Assembly: GCF_004799405.1 (NCBI RefSeq)
Contig: NZ_SSMW01000138.1
Coordinates: 1 to 64,000, forward strand
From: Bradyrhizobium sp.
Lineage (GTDB): Bacteria > Pseudomonadota > Alphaproteobacteria > Rhizobiales > Xanthobacteraceae
Length of the DNA stretch: 64,000 bases
Direction of reading: 5' to 3'
Part shown: positions 54,221-62,347 of the stretch, one piece after another
Numbering within the stretch: position 1 is the first letter of the stretch
How the letters are laid out: each line of letters begins with the position of its first letter
Notes under the pieces: generated by a model
Told to the model about the DNA's origin: nothing
Seen by the model: only the letters and a program-made list of their open reading frames with translations
Database searches by the model: none
Program-made: the position numbers and the translations under genes

Positions 54221-54823
54221 ATGAAGCGGATCGGATTGAAAATAGCGATCCTGGCGATTGTCGCCTCAGCCGTTCCAGCCTGGGCGGGTGAGAGCGGGAG
54301 CGCCAGCATCCGCAATTGCACCTGGTGTCACGGGACATCGGGGCAGGGCTATATGGTGGCGCCGCGTTTGGCCGGACAGCGGCCACAATATATCGCGGAA
54401 CAGCTTCGGAGTCTTCGCGAGCACACGCGAGACAATCCATTTTCGAGGCAATATATGTGGGGCGCCGTGGCGGCTTTGGGTCCGCGTGAGGCGCGCGATT
54501 TGGCCATTTATTTTGCAGCGCTACATCCTAAAGCCGCCAACGATGGCAACAGGGATCTCGCCGACAGGGGCAGAACGATTTATCTGGAGGGAATCCCGGA
54601 AGCCAACATTGTGTCCTGCTATGCCTGTCACGGTCCGAACGCCGAGGGGGTGAGAGGCATTCCTCGCCTGGGAGGACTGGCCTATTTCTATTTAAAGGGC
54701 CGGCTTGAACAATGGGGCGAGGGATATCATTCGGAGAGGGACTCTCCGATGCCGATGGTCGCAACCCATCTAGGCCCGGATGAGATCGAGGCGCTCGCCT
54801 CGTATCTCAGCTTCGTCAAATAG
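54221..54823 (+). CDS. Diheme c-type cytochrome
   Basis: From the ATG at 54221 (MKRIGLKIAILAIVASAVPA, signal peptide to WAGE) the protein has 200 residues. Heme motifs are CTWCH (Cys33/Cys36/His37) and CYACH (Cys133/Cys136/His137), each with a following RLAGQRPQYIAEQL or IPRLGGLAYFYLKG helix. Upstream in-frame starts (54197, GTG 54161) would misplace the leader. It diverges more than the two c4 paralogues. Probably periplasmic. Confidence 0.88.
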   Translation: MKRIGLKIAILAIVASAVPAWAGESGSASIRNCTWCHGTSGQGYMVAPRLAGQRPQYIAEQLRSLREHTRDNPFSRQYMWGAVAALGPREARDLAIYFAALHPKAANDGNRDLADRGRTIYLEGIPEANIVSCYACHGPNAEGVRGIPRLGGLAYFYLKGRLEQWGEGYHSERDSPMPMVATHLGPDEIEALASYLSFVK

Positions 54824-54894
54824 ACTGCGTTACTGGATCGGGCATCGAGCGCTTCCAATGCCGACGTTGCTTGGCCACCATGCCCCGGCATGGC

Positions 54895-55088
54895 CTAGTT
54901 CAGTAACCGTCGCTCGTATTTCAAGAGCAGCTTCTTGATCTCGGCCAGATTGATCAGCGCATCGGCAACCGTCAGCACCCTCAGCCCTCTGGCGCGGCTT
55001 CAATCCGCATGGCCTCGGCAATTTGTGCGTCCGCGAGCTTCTTCAATTCGTCCGGGCTCAACTGACTATTCGATGCAGGTCGTGCCAT
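54895..55088 (-). pseudogene. Small frameshifted gene
   Basis: From the ATG at 55088 the minus strand reads MARPASNSQLSPDELKKLAD, then AQIAEAMRIEAAPEG and a stop. One base earlier in the neighbouring frame a natural continuation appears (LRVLTVADALINLAEIKKLL ending at 54895). Both halves look like one helical protein of about 62 residues broken by a one-base change near 54983. No family recognised. Confidence 0.45.
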
Positions 55089-55150
55089 CGCTGAAGTATG
55101 ATGTAACGAATGGAAACGTTGGATTAGCAAGTTCCACAAATAAACCGTAA

Positions 55151-55167
55151 TTTAGAATAATTCTAAA
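55151..55167. promoter_or_regulatory. Perfect Irr-type iron control element (ICE)
   Basis: TTTAGAATAATTCTAAA is an exact match to the rhizobial ICE pattern TTTAGAA-N3-TTCTAAA bound by the iron-response regulator Irr (established for Bradyrhizobium). It ends 22 nt before the ATG at 55190, a position that would overlap the promoter core and favour repression. Confidence 0.75.
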
Positions 55168-55189
55168 TCCTGTGAATTCAGGAACTTCC

Positions 55190-55798
55190 ATGAAACCGCA
55201 GGGTCGCGCGATTTGCGAAATCGTTGTGATTCGCGAGGACGGTGCGTTACGCGGTCTTGCCGAAACGTTTATTCGGGAAGTCTATACTGCTCAGTATGGC
55301 GCGCAGCTCCAGGCGTTTCCTTCCCGCATTTTTGCCCTTCTCAACGACCGCGAGAAGATAGTTTGCGCCGCAGGCGTTCGCCTCCATGATGACGGCTTCT
55401 TTTCCGAACGCTACCTCGATTCTCCAATCGAACAGGTATTGGGCGTAACGTCAAAGCGCACAATTGCGCGGGACGAGATCTTCGAGGTCACAACGCTCGC
55501 GAGCCAGGCGCCTCGCGCGACGGCGAGTTTCATCGAGGCGGTGGGAGCTTTCGGCGAAAGCCGCGGCTTTCTGTGGTCGTTCTTTACACTTACTCGCCGG
55601 CTTTATCTGCTGGTTGATCGACTAGGTCATCCTTTGACACATTTGGCCGACGCTGACTATCGCCGGATGCCAGACCACGAACGATGGGGCACATACTACG
55701 CCTCGGAACCGAAGGTCTTTGCGATCCCGAGTCCTCGCCTCGCGCTTGAGCGCAACGACCGGCAAGGTACGGGATCGCGTTATGCGGAAGCTGTTTGA
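55190..55798 (+). CDS. Thermostable hemolysin family protein (PF12261-like, acyltransferase-like fold)
   Basis: From the ATG at 55190 (AGGA seven bases upstream; a GTG at 55172 is an alternative) the protein has 202 residues. Signatures: IREVYTAQYGAQLQAFPSRI, AAGVRLHDDGFFSERYLDSP and EIFEVTTLASQAPRATASFI. This is the thermostable hemolysin family, whose fold is related to GNAT and acyl-homoserine-lactone synthase-like acyltransferases (family knowledge); the name is historical. Its stop overlaps the ligase gene by 17 nt, and ligase partners are usual for the family. A perfect ICE lies just upstream. Likely role: handling an acyl substrate. Confidence 0.8.
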   Translation: MKPQGRAICEIVVIREDGALRGLAETFIREVYTAQYGAQLQAFPSRIFALLNDREKIVCAAGVRLHDDGFFSERYLDSPIEQVLGVTSKRTIARDEIFEVTTLASQAPRATASFIEAVGAFGESRGFLWSFFTLTRRLYLLVDRLGHPLTHLADADYRRMPDHERWGTYYASEPKVFAIPSPRLALERNDRQGTGSRYAEAV

Positions 55799-57248
55799 CG
55801 CGATAAGCCGGCACGCCATGAAGGCCGGCGATAAAGCAGCGGTAAGCGATAGCGATCGGGTAATCCATCGCGGTGAGCTTCTGGCCAAAGTGATTGGCGT
55901 TGCCGCGGATCTCAAGACTCAGCCCGGCACGATTGGAATTCTGGCGCCAAACGGCATCGATTGGGTAATCGCTCAGCTTGCCAGCGCGCTGGCCGGCAAG
56001 ATCGCTGTACCTCTCCCGACCTTCTTCAGTCCGACGCAACTCGGTCACGTCGTGCGCAACGCGTCGGTGGGGCTGATCCTCACGAACGAGCAAACCAGGC
56101 CGTTAACGCTGCAGTCGGGCGTGAAGACCAGCCTGATCGGCGATCATGTCGCGGCAACGGGTTCGCCAGATCCAGTCGATGGATTCGGGCAGATTATTTA
56201 TACTTCAGGCAGCACGGGTCAGCCCAAGGGCGTTCGTCATGAGAGCGGGCAGATCGCATGGTCGGCTACAGCCTTGGCGACGGCAACCGGAGCGACGTCG
56301 GAAGATACTTATCTTTCGGTACTGCCTTTGCCGCTGCTGCTGGAGACGATCTGTTCAATATTTATTCCGGCAATGTTGGGCGCTTACGTTCATTTCGATA
56401 CCGCTCTGGCTGAACGGGTAGGTCATGGCGATGCGAAGGGAATCTCGAAAGCCTTTGATCTAAAACAACCCACGACCAGTGTCGTGGTGCCACAATTGCT
56501 CAAACAGTGGGTGGGAGAACTTCAGGCCGCCGGCATTCGTGGGCCTGCTTCGCTCCGTTTCGTGGCGGTCGGAGGTGCACCGGTTCCCCGGCAGGTGGCT
56601 GAAAAGGCGTGGCAGTTGGGAATTCCCGTCCACGAAGGCTACGGCCTTTCGGAATGCTGTTCGGTCGTCGCGGTCAACCGGCCGGGCGAGCGTTGTGCCA
56701 ATACTGTCGGTCGACCGCTCAACGAACTCGATGTGTCGATCGACAACGGCGAAATCGTTGTCGATGGACCCTCGATAACCGACGGATACCTCGGACAGGG
56801 ACCCGCACAACGGCCTTGGCGGACGGGCGATCTGGGGGCGATCGATCAGAACGGCTTTCTTACGATCCATGGACGCAAGGATAGCCTGATCGTCACATCG
56901 TTCGGCAGAAACATCAGTCCCGAATGGGTTGAGACCATGCTGCTCGGTGACCTGCGCATTGCATTCTGTGCGGTCGTCGGGCACGGCGAGCCCTATTTAA
57001 CGGCCGTCATCATTCCATCCGGCCCGGGCGAAAGCTGGTTTGCCAATTCGAGCTACGCGGACGTGCTGAGCTTGATTTCAGAGTGTTGTTCGGGAGCCCC
57101 CGAATACGCAATACCCCTCGCCTGCATCGTAACGTCGCTCCAGGAAGCCGCGGCCCACCGGCTTTTGACCAATGGGCGACCAGCCCGGAAACAAATCGAG
57201 ACATTCGTCGGCACCAAAATGCCGTCTGTACCCACCGTAAACATCTAG
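55782..57248 (+). CDS. AMP-forming acyl-CoA synthetase/ligase
   Basis: From the ATG at 55782 (MRKLFDAISRHAMKAGDKAA) the protein has 488 residues, somewhat short for the family. The P-loop-like motif YTSGSTGQPKG is at 140-150, an A5-type EGYGLSECC near 285, and the hinge region WRTGDLGAIDQNGFLTIHGR near 347. The usual C-terminal catalytic Lys region is weak (LLTNGRPARK could serve). It activates a carboxylic acid as adenylate. It is translationally linked to the hemolysin-family gene. Downstream is a decayed copy of the diiron oxidase gene. Confidence 0.85.
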   Translation: MRKLFDAISRHAMKAGDKAAVSDSDRVIHRGELLAKVIGVAADLKTQPGTIGILAPNGIDWVIAQLASALAGKIAVPLPTFFSPTQLGHVVRNASVGLILTNEQTRPLTLQSGVKTSLIGDHVAATGSPDPVDGFGQIIYTSGSTGQPKGVRHESGQIAWSATALATATGATSEDTYLSVLPLPLLLETICSIFIPAMLGAYVHFDTALAERVGHGDAKGISKAFDLKQPTTSVVVPQLLKQWVGELQAAGIRGPASLRFVAVGGAPVPRQVAEKAWQLGIPVHEGYGLSECCSVVAVNRPGERCANTVGRPLNELDVSIDNGEIVVDGPSITDGYLGQGPAQRPWRTGDLGAIDQNGFLTIHGRKDSLIVTSFGRNISPEWVETMLLGDLRIAFCAVVGHGEPYLTAVIIPSGPGESWFANSSYADVLSLISECCSGAPEYAIPLACIVTSLQEAAAHRLLTNGRPARKQIETFVGTKMPSVPTVNI

Positions 57249-57279
57249 TGCCTTGTCGAAGCGCCTGGGAAAATTAAAG

Positions 57280-57402
57280 ATGCGTTTTTACGATTGTTCG
57301 ATAACCGAGACCGCCAAAGACCGTGATGCATTGATGGCGATACCGATCGTGCAGCACGCGATTCGGCACAACGAGCCAACCGGCCAAAATGGCAGGCGCT
57401 AA
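57280..57402 (+). pseudogene. Truncated copy of the HDO (iron-containing redox enzyme) gene
   Basis: The frame from the ATG at 57280 reads MRFYDCSITETAKDRDALMA, then IPIVQHAIRHNEPTG and stops at 57402 (40 residues). It aligns with the first 36 residues of the intact HDO gene at 59915 (MSFYDHLIDETSKDRESFLA, then IPIIQHAIRNGAP) without gaps. It is a clear 5' remnant of a diverged copy lying where an HDO gene would be expected, right after the ligase. Confidence 0.8.
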
Positions 57403-57459
57403 CGTTGCCATGAGATACGGCAACAGGCTTGTTCATTGCGGCAAACTGCTGGCTGTGTA

Positions 57460-58134
57460 ATGCGGATTCTTTTGGTTGAGGATAATTCGCGTCTCAGGGC
57501 TATCATTAGCCAAGCGTTCACCGGCAATGGTTTCGCGGTCGATACGGCGGAATGCGCCGCCGACGCCGAGGCGGCAATCCAGGCTATTCCCTACCTGGCG
57601 GTAATTCTCGATCTCGGATTGCCGGACCGGGATGGAATGACCGTTCTCTCATTTATTCGGGGCAAGGATCTCACCGTGCCGGTGCTGGTGTTGACCTCGC
57701 GCGACGGCAAGGAAGCTGTGATCGACGGGTTAAACCGGGGAGCCGACGATTATCTCGCCAAACCCTTTGACATGGATGAATTGATCGCCCGGACCCGGGT
57801 TTTGCTGCGGCGTCCAGGCCGGGCTCTGAGTGGAACGCTGTCCGAGCAGAACGTCGAATTCGACACTGTCGAGCGGCGGGTTCGAATCAATGGGACAGAA
57901 ATTCTGTTTAGCCGGCGCGAACTGACCGCACTTGAACAGTTCATGCGCCGCGGCAATCGACTGATCGCCAAGGCCGAAATGGAGGAATCGCTCTACGCCT
58001 TCGGCGACGAAGTGGAGTCCAACGCCGTCGAGGTGTTGATCCACCGGCTTCGCAGGAAGCTTTCGACCGCGCAGGCTTCGCTTGAAATCCACAACGTACG
58101 CGGGGTCGGCTACATACTGGCCCGCAAGGCATGA
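57460..58134 (+). CDS. OmpR-family response regulator
   Basis: From the ATG at 57460 the protein has 224 residues. The receiver domain is complete (MRILLVEDNSRL; phospho-acceptor Asp51 in ILDLGLPDRDGM; LTSRD; KPFDMDEL), and the C-terminal winged helix (about 125-222) ends VEVLIHRLRRKL...GVGYILARKA. It overlaps the kinase gene by four bases (ATGA), so the two form one two-component system. Placed inside the hemolysin/ligase/HDO locus, it may control it. Confidence 0.92.
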   Translation: MRILLVEDNSRLRAIISQAFTGNGFAVDTAECAADAEAAIQAIPYLAVILDLGLPDRDGMTVLSFIRGKDLTVPVLVLTSRDGKEAVIDGLNRGADDYLAKPFDMDELIARTRVLLRRPGRALSGTLSEQNVEFDTVERRVRINGTEILFSRRELTALEQFMRRGNRLIAKAEMEESLYAFGDEVESNAVEVLIHRLRRKLSTAQASLEIHNVRGVGYILARKA

Positions 58135-59495
58135 CTATGCGTTTGCGCGGCACGGTGTTCTGGCGTCTTGTGGTTGGCTTGGCGGCCGTCAGCGTGCTCG
58201 CGATGGCTGCCACCGCAGCATTCTTGTATGTGCGGTTTGACTCGATTGATACCCGGTTTCGAGACGATACGCTGCGCAGCTTCGCGGAAAACCTGGCACG
58301 CGATATTCAATCATCGCAAGAGCCAATTCCGATCGCTGTCCAACCCACGGGTGCGCGCATTTCCGAAGCAGGGGGAACATTTGCGATAGTTTCGCCGACG
58401 CAGGGCGTGGTCGCCGGCTCCGCCGGAATCAGTGCGGCTTTGTTTCCACTCGAGCCGGTGAACGAGCGCCTGTTTGCCCTGCCGAGAATGCTGAGAAATA
58501 AGCGGCCCGTCTACGGACTCTCCTTCAGAATTAACGGGCCGCAACCGTTGTTCGCGCAAGTCGCCTTTCCGTCCAGTCCTGTACTGTACGATTCTGTGCT
58601 GGAGGAGTTTATCCAGGATGTGGCATGGATTTGGTTCGTGTTTCTGCTCGTCATTCTGGCAACCAATCTGGCGGTCGCGCGAATCGCCCTGAAGCCGCTC
58701 GACGAAGCGGTAGAGCAAGTCGAGCGAATCGGACCTGGAAGCGTCGCCATCCGGCTCACGGAAGGGAAACTGCCAGGTGACGTCCTTGTCTTGGTGAAGG
58801 CGGTGAACCACGCGCTGGACCGGTTGCACAGCGGGTTTCGATCGCTGGAAGAGTTCGTTGAGGATGTGGCGCACGAGCTGCGGACGCCTCTCGCCGTGAT
58901 CAAGGCCCAGCTTGCGGTCTCGGAGATGCCGCTAGCCCGGTTGCTCGAACAGGACTTTTTGAGGATGGAGCGGCTGGTCCAGCAACTGCTCGACCGAATG
59001 AGGCTGAACGGCATTCGGTTCGAGGCCGACGACATAGTCGAACTCGGGGAAGTGGCAAGAGAGGTAGTGGGCTTTCTTGCGCCCCTTGCCATCGCCAAAG
59101 GCCGCTCGATCGAAGTACTTGGCGGCGAAATACCGGTTCAAATCGTTGGGGCACGGGACTATATTTTTCGGGCGCTGCGAAATCTTATCGAGAACGCGAT
59201 AGAACACACGCCAACGAATTCCATTGTCTCCGTGATCCTCACCGGCGCTCCATCGATCGCGGTGCGGGACCACGGACCAGGCTTTCCGGCCGCCATGCTG
59301 GCCGCGCAAGGGCGCCCGCCAGAGCCGTTTCGCAGTGGCCGCCAAGGCGGCGTCGGCTTAGGTCTGTCCATCGTCCAGCGCACGATGATCGCCCATGACG
59401 GCGAACTTGAAATTGCAAACCATTCTCAAGGAGCGCTCGCGATCATGCGGTTTTCATCCGAAGATCGGCTTCTTGGCCGATCCGCCGCAGAATAG
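58131..59495 (+). CDS. Membrane sensor histidine kinase
   Basis: A 454-residue protein. Two membrane helices (about 11-33 and 163-186) enclose a periplasmic sensor domain. A HAMP-like linker leads to the H-box DVAHELRTPLAVI with His248, then N box NLIENAIEHT and G boxes DHGPGF and GVGLGLSIVQ. This is a standard partner for the response regulator just upstream. The periplasmic domain has no obvious metal motif. A small hairpin (CGTGTT-TTT-AACACG, 59497-59511) follows the stop. Confidence 0.92.
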   Translation: MTMRLRGTVFWRLVVGLAAVSVLAMAATAAFLYVRFDSIDTRFRDDTLRSFAENLARDIQSSQEPIPIAVQPTGARISEAGGTFAIVSPTQGVVAGSAGISAALFPLEPVNERLFALPRMLRNKRPVYGLSFRINGPQPLFAQVAFPSSPVLYDSVLEEFIQDVAWIWFVFLLVILATNLAVARIALKPLDEAVEQVERIGPGSVAIRLTEGKLPGDVLVLVKAVNHALDRLHSGFRSLEEFVEDVAHELRTPLAVIKAQLAVSEMPLARLLEQDFLRMERLVQQLLDRMRLNGIRFEADDIVELGEVAREVVGFLAPLAIAKGRSIEVLGGEIPVQIVGARDYIFRALRNLIENAIEHTPTNSIVSVILTGAPSIAVRDHGPGFPAAMLAAQGRPPEPFRSGRQGGVGLGLSIVQRTMIAHDGELEIANHSQGALAIMRFSSEDRLLGRSAAE

Positions 59496-59578
59496 TCGTG
59501 TTTTTAACACGAAGCAGCCTTGACGCCGTAAGTGGCGCGTAAGTCTGGTGGCGCATGGGGTCGCCTGTCTAGCGTGGG

Positions 59579-59857
59579 GTGCGCTGGCAGGGAAATGCTT
59601 TGCGAATGTTGACGAAAGCTGCGATTGATTTCGGCGATCCGTCGCGGATTGCCCCCGGACGCTTCGTCCGAGCATGTCTTGTCCCCACTGATGATGGTCA
59701 GCCAACGGTTTTCACACCCTGTCCCTCGGTCATCGCCGACGTACGCGATGAAACCCGGCATCCAGTCGAGGCTTCTTTTCAAGCTGACGTCTCGCAGGCG
59801 GAAGCCCTTGCAACCGTGACTCCTATGCTCGCGATTGATCCCATGGATTCAGGATAG
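59579..59857 (+). CDS. Possible small protein or gene remnant
   Basis: The frame is open for 92 codons (MRWQGNALRMLTKAAIDFGD, later LVPTDDGQPTVFTPCPSVIA). The amino-acid mix looks protein-like but I find no ribosome site and no family. It lies in a region of decayed copies (59496-59914), so it may be a remnant of a longer gene. Low confidence. Confidence 0.25.
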   Translation: MRWQGNALRMLTKAAIDFGDPSRIAPGRFVRACLVPTDDGQPTVFTPCPSVIADVRDETRHPVEASFQADVSQAEALATVTPMLAIDPMDSG

Positions 59858-59873
59858 CGGATAAGACCTGGCC

Positions 59874-59895
59874 TATGCGGAAGCTGTTTGAACGC
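59874..59895 (+). pseudogene. Remnant of the hemolysin-family/ligase gene junction
   Basis: The bases TATGCGGAAGCTGTTTGA followed by ACGCG match the junction at 55781 (end of the hemolysin-family gene, YAEAV then stop, overlapping the ligase start MRKLF), with one inserted base. It lies 20 nt before the intact HDO gene, as if the ligase gene had been deleted from a second copy of the cassette. Confidence 0.5.
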
Positions 59896-59914
59896 GCTGA
59901 CGGAGAAACGGAAT

Positions 59915-60583
59915 ATGAGCTTTTACGATCATCTGATCGACGAGACCAGCAAGGACCGCGAGTCATTTCTGGCGATACCGATCATCCAACACGCAATCCG
60001 GAATGGTGCGCCGCGCGGTCTTTACCTCGACTTCCTGACCGAGGCCTATCACCATGTGAGGCACACTTTCCCGCTTCTGGCGTTGGCCGCATCGCGCACC
60101 TCCGACGAGCGCTACCAGGACGCCCTGGTCGAGTACATGAAAGAGGAACGCGGTCACGAGAAATGGATTCTGGACGATATCCAGGCAGTCGGCGGTGATC
60201 CGGCTGCGGTTCGAACCGGCATCCCGGGCATCCCCTGTCAGATCATGGTCGGTTACGCCTATTACGCCATCGAGCATCTCAGCCCCTATGCTTTCCTGGG
60301 CAGCGTGCACGTCCTCGAGGGAATGTCGGTGTTGCTGGCGGACAAGCTCGCTGACGCGCTGAAAAAATCACTTAGTCTGGAGAGCGACACTGGCTTTACC
60401 TACCTTCGTACCCACGGCTCTCTCGATACCGATCACGTCGCTTTTTTTCGTAAACTTGTCGATGGCTTCGATGACCCCGCCACCCAACGCATCGTCGTCG
60501 ACAACGCCAAGATCTTTTATCGTTTGTATGGAGCGATTTTTCGGGATCTCGGCACCCGCGCGGAGCTGAGCAATGCAGCCTGA
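59915..60583 (+). CDS. Heme-oxygenase-like diiron oxidase (HDO, TenA-like iron-containing redox enzyme)
   Basis: From the ATG at 59915, preceded by GGAGAAACGG, the protein has 222 residues. It is all-helical, with candidate metal ligands in EERGHEKW (Glu78/His81), VHVLEGMS (His132/Glu135) and HGSLDTDHVAFF (His167/Asp171/His174). HDO relatives such as UndA oxidise fatty acids or amino-acid side chains with a diiron centre and oxygen (family knowledge). The gene is flanked by remnants of ligase and HDO copies and precedes the SDR-like genes. Its need for iron fits the Irr box upstream of the locus. The exact reaction is unknown. Confidence 0.82.
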   Translation: MSFYDHLIDETSKDRESFLAIPIIQHAIRNGAPRGLYLDFLTEAYHHVRHTFPLLALAASRTSDERYQDALVEYMKEERGHEKWILDDIQAVGGDPAAVRTGIPGIPCQIMVGYAYYAIEHLSPYAFLGSVHVLEGMSVLLADKLADALKKSLSLESDTGFTYLRTHGSLDTDHVAFFRKLVDGFDDPATQRIVVDNAKIFYRLYGAIFRDLGTRAELSNAA

Positions 60584-60670
60584 ACAAAAGCTCGTCCCGG
60601 TCACTGCCGCGGGCTCCGGTATCAGCCGTGCACTGTGCGTCGAGGCGGCGCAGCGCGGGATGGCGGTGAC
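60560..60670 (+). repeat. Direct repeat, left copy (HDO end plus SDR start)
   Basis: This 111-nt segment recurs at 62348-62458 without length change. It covers the last codons of the HDO gene (AELSNAA and stop) and the first about 32 codons of an SDR gene (MQPEQKLV, then AAGSGISRALCVEAAQRGM). The copies differ at scattered positions, so the duplication is not recent. Confidence 0.8.
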
Positions 60671-62294
60671 GATTGCCCTGCCCCGCAGCAGTAGCACCAA
60701 ACCGGACAGTTCTGCCTTCCGGCAGGTGGTGACCGCTGTTGTCCTGATTGCGGCGATGACGGCGCTGCGGGTGGTTTACGCCAACCTGCTCGATCTGCGC
60801 GTCGATGAGGCCTATTACTGGACCTGGTCGAAGGAGAACGTGCTTTCCTTCCTCGATCATCCGCCGATGGTCGCGTGGTTCATCCGCTTCGGCACCGCGA
60901 TCTTCGGCGACACCAATTTTGGCGTCAGGTTCGCCGGCATCGTGGCGATGCTGGTGACGCAATTGCTGCTCGCCGATATCGTCCGGCGCGTGACGCATGA
61001 CATTCGCGCGATCGTGCTGGCGGTGCTGATGCCGGAAGCCGCACTTTACTACGGGCTGCTGATGGCCAACGCCTCGCCCGACGTGGCGCTGATCCTGTTT
61101 GCGGTGGCGATGATATGGGCGCTGGTCCGGCTCAACCAGAGCAACGATGCGCGCTGGTGGCTGGCCGCCGGCGTGTTCGCCGGGCTGGCGCTGTTGTCGA
61201 AATTCACCGCCATCATGATGCTCCCGGCGGTAGCGGCCTTCATGCTGGTGCCGGACTGGCGCCGGCGCTGGCTGAGGAGTCCCTATCCCTGGCTCGCGGC
61301 ACTGATCGCCGTCGTGTTGTTCCTGCCGGTGCTGATCTGGAACGCCGAACACGACTGGGCCTCGTTCCGGTTCCAGTTGGTGCGCGTTACCGCGATCCGC
61401 GAAATGTCGTTTCGCACCGTCGGCGATTACATCGGCCTGCAATGGGGGCAGGTCGGATTTGTCCTGTTCCCGGTGGTTTTGTTGGGCCTGACGTGGACGG
61501 CGTGGCGCGGATATCGGCGGCGTGAGCCGGTGGCTATCCTGCTGTCGACCTTCGTGATCGTTCCGTTCTGCTATTTCTTCTGGAGGTCGCTGAGCTTGAG
61601 GATCGGCGAGACCTGGCCGATATTCCTGTGGCCGGCCGGATTTGCCGCCACCGCCATCAGCATCGCGATGCTGCCGCGGGAAGGCTGGCGGGCATCGACA
61701 ATCAAATCGACCATTTCCTGGACCGTCGCCGCGATCGTCACCGGTGTCGTCACGGTCGTGCTGGTGTTTCTTTATTATATCGCGAGCCCGTGGAATTTCC
61801 TCGGCAGGATCGATCCGATCGGTGCCGACGCGGGTTACCGACAGCTCGCGGATCGCGCGCAGGCTGAACTGGAAAAGACCGGCGCGAGCTGGATCGCAAC
61901 CTCGGACCATCGGACCTACGCGATGCTGCGCTGGTACTTCAACGGCCGGGTGCCCGTGATTCAGATCAACGAGCGTAGCCGGTTCATAGGCTTTCGCGAT
62001 CCCGGCATGAGTTCGGTCGAAGGGCATGCCGGCCTCTATGTCGCGCGCCAGCCCGACAAGGCCGCTCCACTATGGGCGACCACGACGGCGGCAAGAGAGC
62101 CGCTCGAACGGGTGGAGCGGCGCTGGCGCGGAATCGTGATGGATACCTACGCGCTGGAAAAAGTGACCGGCTGGACCCCGGAGCTTGCGCCGCCGCCGGG
62201 CTCGCCGTTCTATTCCTGGCCGCTACTGGCAGGCGATGCTCATCCACCATCGCGCGTTGTCGCTTTGGCGAAGCACGTGCAGTCATTTAGATGA
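60573..62294 (+). CDS. GT39-like (ArnT/PMT-type) glycosyltransferase with an SDR-derived N-terminus
   Basis: A 573-residue product as read. Residues 1-32 are the beginning of an SDR (MQPEQKLVPVTAAGSGISRA); the GAGSGIG motif is damaged. From about residue 50 the protein is a polytopic glycosyltransferase with the early loop motif LRVDEAYYWTWSKENVLSFL, DHPPMVAWFI, and many membrane helices (FVLFPVVLLGLTWTAW, WPIFLWPAGFAATAISIAML). These enzymes move sugars from polyprenyl-phosphate donors to lipid A or proteins at the periplasmic side (family knowledge). The real start may lie further in, but no better ribosome site is seen, so it may borrow the SDR start. Confidence 0.78.
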   Translation: MQPEQKLVPVTAAGSGISRALCVEAAQRGMAVTIALPRSSSTKPDSSAFRQVVTAVVLIAAMTALRVVYANLLDLRVDEAYYWTWSKENVLSFLDHPPMVAWFIRFGTAIFGDTNFGVRFAGIVAMLVTQLLLADIVRRVTHDIRAIVLAVLMPEAALYYGLLMANASPDVALILFAVAMIWALVRLNQSNDARWWLAAGVFAGLALLSKFTAIMMLPAVAAFMLVPDWRRRWLRSPYPWLAALIAVVLFLPVLIWNAEHDWASFRFQLVRVTAIREMSFRTVGDYIGLQWGQVGFVLFPVVLLGLTWTAWRGYRRREPVAILLSTFVIVPFCYFFWRSLSLRIGETWPIFLWPAGFAATAISIAMLPREGWRASTIKSTISWTVAAIVTGVVTVVLVFLYYIASPWNFLGRIDPIGADAGYRQLADRAQAELEKTGASWIATSDHRTYAMLRWYFNGRVPVIQINERSRFIGFRDPGMSSVEGHAGLYVARQPDKAAPLWATTTAAREPLERVERRWRGIVMDTYALEKVTGWTPELAPPPGSPFYSWPLLAGDAHPPSRVVALAKHVQSFR

Positions 62295-62347
62295 GAACGA
62301 AACATTTATGCGGATGTCACTCGGCGTTCCACCTTGTGGCAAATAAC

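Noticed and set aside
60396..62027. A 543-codon minus-strand frame opposite the glycosyltransferase
   Set aside because: His/Arg/Gln-rich shadow without recognisable domain; the plus-strand membrane protein is convincing.
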